In this document: piece after piece, positions 57,956-64,000 of the stretch
How the letters are laid out: every line of letters begins with the position of its first letter
Numbering within the stretch: the stretch's first letter is position 1
Assembly: GCA_025175895.1 (NCBI GenBank)
Contig: CM046003.1
Coordinates: forward strand, 49,346,335 to 49,410,334
Source of the DNA: Wurfbainia villosa
Lineage: Eukaryota > Streptophyta > Magnoliopsida > Zingiberales > Zingiberaceae
Reading direction: 5' to 3'
DNA length: 64,000 nucleotides
Program-made: the position numbers and the translations under genes
Notes under the pieces: model-generated
What the model was told of the DNA's origin: nothing
The model's database searches: none
The model's input: the letters and a program-made list of their open reading frames with translations, nothing else

Positions 57956-59515
57956 TGTAGGGGACCGTTGGTACGCTAGAGGGGGGGTGAATAGCGTCGT
58001 GCTATGCGTCGATGGAATTCATTCGCGTTTGATCGTCTACAATCTTGTTAGCACAGCAGAATAGTAATAACAAATAAAAATAACAAGATATACAATCACA
58101 ACACGGTCATATAACGTGGTTCGGAATCTCAAGGTTCCTACTCCACAGATCGGGCTCAAACGAGCCCTAGTGATGCCAATCACACACCACTAATAAACAC
58201 TCCTTCTCGGAACAATCCGGAGGTGGAGAAACCTCGTACAAATGATTACAACAATAATACTAAATACAACAAGCAAATACAAGTGAATACAACAAAAGAA
58301 ATGCAAAGAAAACTTTACAATCGATCTTTTGAGAGCTTGCTTGTTTGGTTGGTTGAGTGGCACTTGGAGACCCTGAATTACACCAGCAATTCGCCCCAAA
58401 AACTCTTCAAAGAACCATTTCTTTTTCCTCCATCACGAGTTCCATTTAAAGCTTCAACCTGTGCTAGAAAAAGTCGATCAGTCGACTAATCGGGACCATC
58501 AGTCGACTGTTGCCACTGTTGTCGTGAGACAACGGCTAGATCCATGCTGGAAAAATCCAACGGATCTACCATCAGTCGACTATTGAAGCCATCACTTGAT
58601 CACGACGCGCGATCAGTGAGACTTCATTCTCGAACATCGAGCATCGATCGATCACATGATCGATCGCCCAATCGACCGCCCACCTATGGCGATGACTGGG
58701 CCACTTCATGATCAAAACCTAGTTGACTCTCACCAGTCGACTGCCATATGGCACCAGTTGACTAGCACACCTCAAACATGAGGTTTTAGCCCAAGTATGG
58801 TTCCCCCATACCCACCCTTAGCCTAGACCTAAGCCTTCTAGCCACCTCCATCAGTCTCACACCTCTCGGATCCCTCCAAGTCATTCATGACTTGTTCATC
58901 CATCGCACTAGCCTTCAGATGCTTCCATCAGCTATGTCATACTAACGGTGTCTACACTGCCAAGGCACATTGGACTTACACCGCTAAGACTCCGCTTGGA
59001 CTTTATGCCGCCAACCATTGAACTTATGCTGCCAAGACTCCCGCTTGGACTTTACGCCGCCAATATCAAACTCCTTGGACGTCTCAAGTGTCAAGACTCA
59101 AGCTTGGACTTTCCCTTGCCAACCCATGTTGGACTTTCCATTGCCAAGACCCATGCTTGGACTTTTCCTTGCCAACCCATGTTGGACTTTCCATTGGCAA
59201 GACCCATGCTTGGACTTTCCCAAATGCCAAGTGTCCCACTTAGACTTTCCATGCCAAGTACCTAAGACTTGGACTTTCCCAATAACCACATGGTCAACCC
59301 TAGTCAGCCATCAAAGTCTCCCTCGAGTCAAACTCGAGTCCGGTTAATCATGACCCGGGTTAATTGCTCCAACAATCTCCCTAACATATTAATCGATATT
59401 AATGTCAAACATCAATGTCCAAGTTCCATGTCAAACATACTGTGTCAAACATCAAAATATTACTCGAGTAAAACTCGAGTCTGGTCAATCGTGACCTGGG
59501 CCAATTGCACCAATA
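57956..59515 (-). mobile_element. SIRE-like LTR remnant (LTR plus partial second LTR) inside CopO leader
   Basis: On the minus strand it starts TATTGGTGCAATTGGCCC (degenerate TG start). After ~140 bp it shows a purine-rich TTAGGGAGATTG, then a second LTR start TGTTGGAGCAATTAACCC (59374 leftwards) running to CCAACGGTCCCCTACA at 57956. The first ~85 bp after each start align. This fits an element whose 5' LTR body and internal region were deleted, leaving the start of the 5' LTR, the polypurine tract and a complete 3' LTR. Flanking GATCT duplications support a single insertion. Confidence 0.75.
59090..59240. repeat. ~56-bp tandem repeat in the SIRE-like LTR remnant
   Basis: Alternating CTTGGACTTTCCCTTGCCAA and TTGGACTTTCCATTGCCAAG segments recur 2-3 times. 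Open frames on both strands here simply translate the repeat. Confidence 0.8.
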
Positions 59516-59520
59516 GATCT
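59516..59520. repeat. Target site duplication GATCT, right
   Basis: Exact copy of 57951-57955. Confidence 0.85.
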
Positions 59521-59749
59521 TACAGCACCTTAAGTCGTTGTCCCAAAAGACTAAAGAGAGATTTCCCCGTTTTGGAGAGTTTTTCTCGGTAGTTGAAGCC
59601 TATAAGTGTCCCAACACTTGTTGCTTCGACTCTAGGAGAAAATACTCACAAAAATCTACAAAATTAGAAAAATTACAGAAACTTACAGATCTGTATTTTT
59701 TCATATCTAATACAAAAATTACAAAACTAAACACGTACATGCTTCGCAT
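59521..59749 (-). other. CopO 5' leader, distal part
   Basis: Non-coding, A-rich near the primer site; nothing else recognised. Confidence 0.6.
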
Positions 59750-59765
59750 GTGGCTCTGATACCAC
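59750..59765 (-). other. CopO primer binding site
   Basis: GTGGTATCAGAGCCAC on the minus strand, directly next to the LTR; initiator tRNA-Met type. Confidence 0.93.
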
Positions 59766-61569
59766 TGTTGGACTATCCGAGCCGCAAAAACCGCTTTTTG
59801 CGTTGCGGAAACCTCGAAAGTCGGCTACGGATCCATGCGAAGAATAATAAAATATACATGTACGTGTTTAAAAAAACCTTAGATCTACTTTATATCTACA
59901 TGTGAAGAGCTTTACCCTTGATGTGATGCCCTTCGCTTATCCCGCTTGTCCAAATGGCTTGGCGGAACTCGAGAGTGTCAAGTGTACACTCCTCTACAAG
60001 TATCCACACGAGCAATAGGTGGAGAAGATAACCTAGAGTGTGCTAGCACTCATGAAGTCCACGGCAATGGAGGATTAGAGAGAAAAGCTTGAGAAGAGAG
60101 GAGGAAGAAGATGAAGTCAATCCACTTAACTTCACACTAATGCACACATTCCATAGTGGTCGACCACTACAAGGGAGTTATATACATGCATGTAATTCCA
60201 AGAGCCATGGCTCTTGGTCTCCCTCATGAGGTGGCACCCCATGATGTGTCCATGATGATGTGGAACATCATCATTGGCCAGCCCATGCCAAGTCATCATG
60301 ACATGGCATTTGATCAAGTTAAACTTGACCATTCATCTTCCCTCTCAAGTCAAGTAAACTTGACCTCTTATCTCCCATGGTTGATCAAATCCAACCATTT
60401 GATTCAAGTCAATTTAATTTAATGAATCTCTATTCATTAGTTTAAATTGACTCAATGAATCAAATCTAAATTAGACTCATTCAACACTTGAATCAAATTG
60501 AGTCCAACTCAATTAGTCTAATTTAGATTACTCTTAATCCAATTTGGTTCATCATATGAACCTAATCTTCATGGTCCATCATATGAACCTAATCTCCATC
60601 TAGTGTAACCCTATAAGTTCTTGTAACGTTGGCAATGTTTCTAAACCGATTTAGAAACATAAGCAATGAGCGGTATCTAACAACACATCATTGCTACCCA
60701 AGTTACAAGAATGTTGAGATCCAACATCACCTTTGTGACTACTAATTGTGACTCTCACAATATGTGATAATGTCCCTCTATCCTTGACATCTAGATTGAC
60801 CAATTGAGGCATAGACCGTGTCATCCTCGGTACAATCTATATCTTGAACTCCAAGTAGACTCACAATAATCAAATGAGCTCAATATCTCATATTGACTCA
60901 TTTGGGCATGGTCATGCACTTAGTGGTCTCACTCTATCAAGAATCATGATGTCACTCTTGTCATATAGGAGGGATAGATCTCATCTACATCACTCACATC
61001 CCTCCGCATAATTTGTTACATACCCAGTAATCGCCTTTATAGTCCACCCATTTACGGGTGCGTTTGACGAAGCCAAAGTATGCAACTCCTTATGTAGGGA
61101 AACATGGTGACTTCAGGTCCAAAGACTAATAGTCATACTAATAGTCACATGAGAAAGCATATGACACTCATATAACGATCCATGATATTTTCTCATGGCG
61201 GGTCATTCAGTATACATTCTCCAATGCATACCCATGTGTCAATATGATATCTCATATCCATGACTTGTGAGATCAAGTCATCGAGTTGACCTACATGCTA
61301 GTCTCTTCGCATTAACATTGTCCCTGAATGTTAATACTTGACTAGGAATGATTAAGAGTAGTGTTCTCTATATCATCTTATTATCGATTCAACCAATCGA
61401 TTGATATAGATAAGAACCTTCTACTCAAGGACGTTATTATACTTAGTCATTTGGCACCAATACAAGTAAGTATAATAACCATAAAGAAATGCCTTTATAA
61501 ATAGGAATATGATACAACAAAGTTCATACAACAATCATCACATGATTGGCTCTAGGGCTTTCACTAACA
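59766..61569 (-). repeat. CopO 5' LTR
   Basis: TGTTGGACTATCCGAGCC ... GGGCTTTCACTAACA, 1804 bp, paired with 41460-43272. TATA box near 60173-60186 (minus). Confidence 0.93.
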
Positions 61570-61574
61570 GAGAG
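61570..61574. repeat. Target site duplication GAGAG, right (CopO)
   Basis: Exact copy of 41455-41459. Sequence after it continues the G2 gag start and leader as in uninterrupted copy a (about 26115-26390). Confidence 0.95.
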
Positions 61575-61850
61575 CATGCCCACCTTGTTTCATATCTGCT
61601 AAATTATTACCCAAGTATTACTACAGATTGAAAATCAATAATTTCACCTGTTAGCCATCTTGAGATGTCCTGTCGCCACCAAGTGACCAATACGATCTTG
61701 TCGAAATATGACACCAAAATGTTCGAAATATCAAATCGACGGAAATCCATAAAAATTCGAAAATGCACAGGTTGACTTGCCAAACGTACGAACTCCGAAA
61801 ACCCAAAAACCCATAGGAACTCGGAACCTAAGCTCTGATACTAAATAAAT
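61575..61850 (-). other. G2 (copy b) gag start and leader with primer site
   Basis: Contains the first codons of gag next to the CopO insertion, then leader sequence aligned to 26128-26391. The primer site is TAGTATCAGAGCT on the minus strand (about 61832-61844), a variant of the tRNA-Met site. Confidence 0.75.
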
Positions 61851-64000
61851 TGTCACGCCCCAAGAGGGGGTACTTGTCTGACGAAAATCAGACAACACTT
61901 CCCCTGTACTGTGGACAATTGAAACCTGTATACAAGGCCCACACGACCCATTATACATTGGCCAACATGGTCAGAACATAAAATAGCACAATACTTATAA
62001 TATATAGGCCTCAGGCCAACAACCAATGTAAATAAGAAGCCTAAAACCTCTAGACTTACCTCTTCCTCCATCTGAGCAGGAATATACAACCACACACATA
62101 ACCAAAATAAATCGAACAAAAAGTCCATAAGGACATAATCAAGTACCACCAAAAGAACCACGAGTATAAAGTACTACAAGTTTAAAATATAGAGTACTAG
62201 TGATAAAAATACAGAAAACTGAAATCAAAATAACGGAGTCATCAGATCAAGGGACTAGCAACTGGACCCTCCGGAAGGCTTCATCCTGAAATAAAATAGA
62301 TATCAATGGAGTGAGTAAAACTCAGTGGATATCTAATAGTCATGCATAGAAAACTATAAGTAGCAATAATAATCATGCTAGTATAATTTCTCGACAAAAA
62401 TACATATCTGAAACTGTACATACCAGAATCACCTAAGCTGACATAAGATACATCCATACAAGCAAATGTAGAATCACCAAAACAAACTACATAATACCTC
62501 CTATATGTGCATTACAATCATATGGAACAACCAAAAGTGCAACAAGCAATGCATATGGTAAAAACATATGCACATGATGCAATGACATGTGTCACCCCTG
62601 ATGCCAGTCAAGCCACAAACATGTTATGTGTGTCGGTTTACGTATTGCTAGGTTTTAACCACAAGATCACAAAATCCCGAATGCGAGGGATTGTTATTAG
62701 GTGCATTACTTGGAAATGTGTTCTACCTCACCATCTTTACGAAATAAAAAGCGATACAATAATAAAGTATCACAATAATGCGTGCTTCCGCGAAGATTGA
62801 TACCATGCATTGTATACACGCACACGTCAGTATTCAATTTCGTGGGACTACCAAATTGACACCCTCCTAAAATACCACTAACTCACGAGTGATTGTGTGT
62901 GTAGATAATGTAACTGACGATGGGCTCAACTACCAAGTAGTATCACCTCCTACCGAGGAGTCGATGATCGCCAGTCATGCAATAATGCAAGATGGTGCAT
63001 GTCACTATTGCACGATACACCTATCAATCATGGCTACTTATGTTGTGTACCAATAGGAGCCCATATCAAATAACCTAAGTACATAAGTCTATGTGCACAT
63101 ACAAGGTATATCCATTATTCATTCAATGCTCAGTATGTAAGGTATGTCACTGCTCTTAGTGCCAAATAAACAAATGACAAGTATCAAAATGATAGAGCAC
63201 CAATATAATATGCATATGAAAAGGCTACAACACGTACTAGGTAGTGACATACCAGGGCAGTTAAAAGAATAGAAAACTATTGCTAGCTATAGTAAACGAT
63301 GTACAACAATATGACAATATCTAAAAGATGATAAGTCAAAGATACTCGCCTGCTATGAAGAATACCAATTGTCTTTATGCCCGTGGACCTGTCTCGTATC
63401 CACATCTTGCAAATATCATCAATTACAATTAAGTGTAAGCATACAACTACTTATGAATTAACTACTATATAGTTCCTATGTTCACATCCCTTTTATCTAA
63501 TACGAATTAAAACCCCCAACTTGTACATTTAATACCATAATTAAACCCACCGTTTTAAAATTAGCAAATATGCTAACCTACCACATTCAACTTCATACGC
63601 CAATTCCTACATTGACAAAATGGTTCACAACCCAACACAACTCTCTAAGCATTTAAACCATCTTCACAGGTCACACCCACAATCATCACAACCTTCACAC
63701 CCTCTTATAGCCTAGAACAAAGTATCATTCATAGCCCATAACAGTTTGCTTTGTTCACCAGAATAGCCCACAACGCACTCACAACCACCACTACCTTCAT
63801 AGCCGACCAACACTCCAATTCACAGTCGATAACCAAGTCCTCTGCTCTCACTCACAGTTGCACAACCGATATAATCCATCAACAAAACCCAACATCCAGA
63901 TCAAAATACATTGACCCAACAGAAACTATAACTAGCAAATGTAAAGAAGAGAGTAGATCAAGCTATACCAGCACTTGAGACTACATCGGTGGCTCTCCTC
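61851..64000 (-). repeat. G2 5' LTR (copy b), continues beyond window
   Basis: Starts TGTCACGCCCCAAGAG and aligns with 33440 onward to the end of the window, where about 0.6-0.7 kb should remain. About 23 mismatches were counted against LTR b in the first ~220 bp. An unrelated 222-bp block (62637-62858) replaces about 195 bp of normal LTR. Confidence 0.9.
62637..62858. other. Foreign 222-bp filler replacing LTR sequence
   Basis: LTR homology stops after GTGTGTCGG (62636) and resumes at ACACCCTCCT (62859). The block between matches neither the other two G2 LTRs nor anything else I recognise in the window. The corresponding LTR b segment (about 34326-34520) is absent. There are no terminal inverted repeats or target duplication. 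Its origin is unknown. Confidence 0.7.

Larger units (their letters stand above)
41460..61569 (-). mobile_element. CopO: complete Copia retrotransposon containing two younger insertions
   Basis: LTRs 41460-43272 and 59766-61569, a primer site next to the right LTR and a purine-rich AATCTCCC complement next to the left LTR, with perfect GAGAG duplications. Subtracting CopI (46063-55410), the remnant at 57956-59515 and their duplicated 5-mers leaves about 9.2 kb, a normal size for a Copia element with 1.8-kb LTRs. All ORFs read on the minus strand. LTRs show about 19 mismatches in the first 240 bp by eye, so it is not recent. Confidence 0.93.
33440..64000 (-). mobile_element. G2 chromovirus (copy b), split by CopO and running off the window
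   Basis: 3' LTR 33440-36286, pol and gag 36330-41454, then a 20-kb interruption by CopO, then the gag start and leader 61575-61850 and the 5' LTR from 61851 past the window end. The order on the minus strand is gag-PR-RT-RH-INT-chromodomain, the Gypsy chromovirus order. The left flanking 5-mer is GATTA (33435-33439); the matching right copy would lie beyond 64000. Confidence 0.87.

Noticed and set aside
59018..59347. 109-codon open frame and overlapping antisense frame
   Set aside because: Tandem LTR repeat (TTGGACTTTCC type) translated in several frames; no start context or domain.

Overview
The window looks like plant nuclear heterochromatin, almost certainly from a flowering plant. It is AT-rich and packed with LTR retrotransposons of plant Ty1/Copia (SIRE-like and gag-UBN2 types) and Ty3/Gypsy chromovirus (Tekay-like) lineages. 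Every recognisable coding stretch is gag, protease (PR), reverse transcriptase (RT), RNase H (RH) or integrase (INT). I found no host gene, no intact tRNA or rRNA and no CRISPR array. The species cannot be read from the sequence.

Left part (1-9455): a decayed Copia gag-PR (946-1947) is cut by a gag-only SIRE-like element (1948-5866), which has lost pol and carries two half LTRs. That element abuts the 5' LTR, gag and start of PR of a Gypsy element (5867-9455, + strand), which is cut in turn.

Tekay tandem array (9456-23842, - strand): the order is LTR1 (truncated), internal 1, LTR2, internal 2, LTR3. Both internal regions carry the same two deletions: most of gag, PR and the RT N-terminus, and the RT segment holding the catalytic YxDD box. 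The array therefore arose from an already defective element. Internal 2 also carries a SIRE-like solo LTR (16855-17942) with a perfect AATTC target duplication. The LTRs are about 3 kb and contain three internal minisatellites whose copy numbers differ between LTRs.

Middle (23843-33439): a SIRE-like LTR fragment, the 5' half of a chromovirus 'G2' (gag plus LTR, - strand), the 3' half of a SIRE-like Copia (RT-RH, PPT, LTR start, + strand), and an old Copia LTR (31725-33439).

Right part (33440-64000): a stack of insertions. A second G2 chromovirus (LTR 33440-36286, pol and gag to 41454, resuming at 61575 with its 5' LTR running off the window) is split near the start of gag by a complete Copia 'CopO' (41460-61569, TSD GAGAG). 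CopO is split by a younger complete Copia 'CopI' (46063-55410, TSD ATAGG) and by a solo-LTR-like remnant (57956-59515, TSD GATCT). By-eye LTR divergence agrees with the nesting: lowest in CopI, higher in CopO, highest in G2. Names such as G2, G3, CopO and CopI are local labels only.
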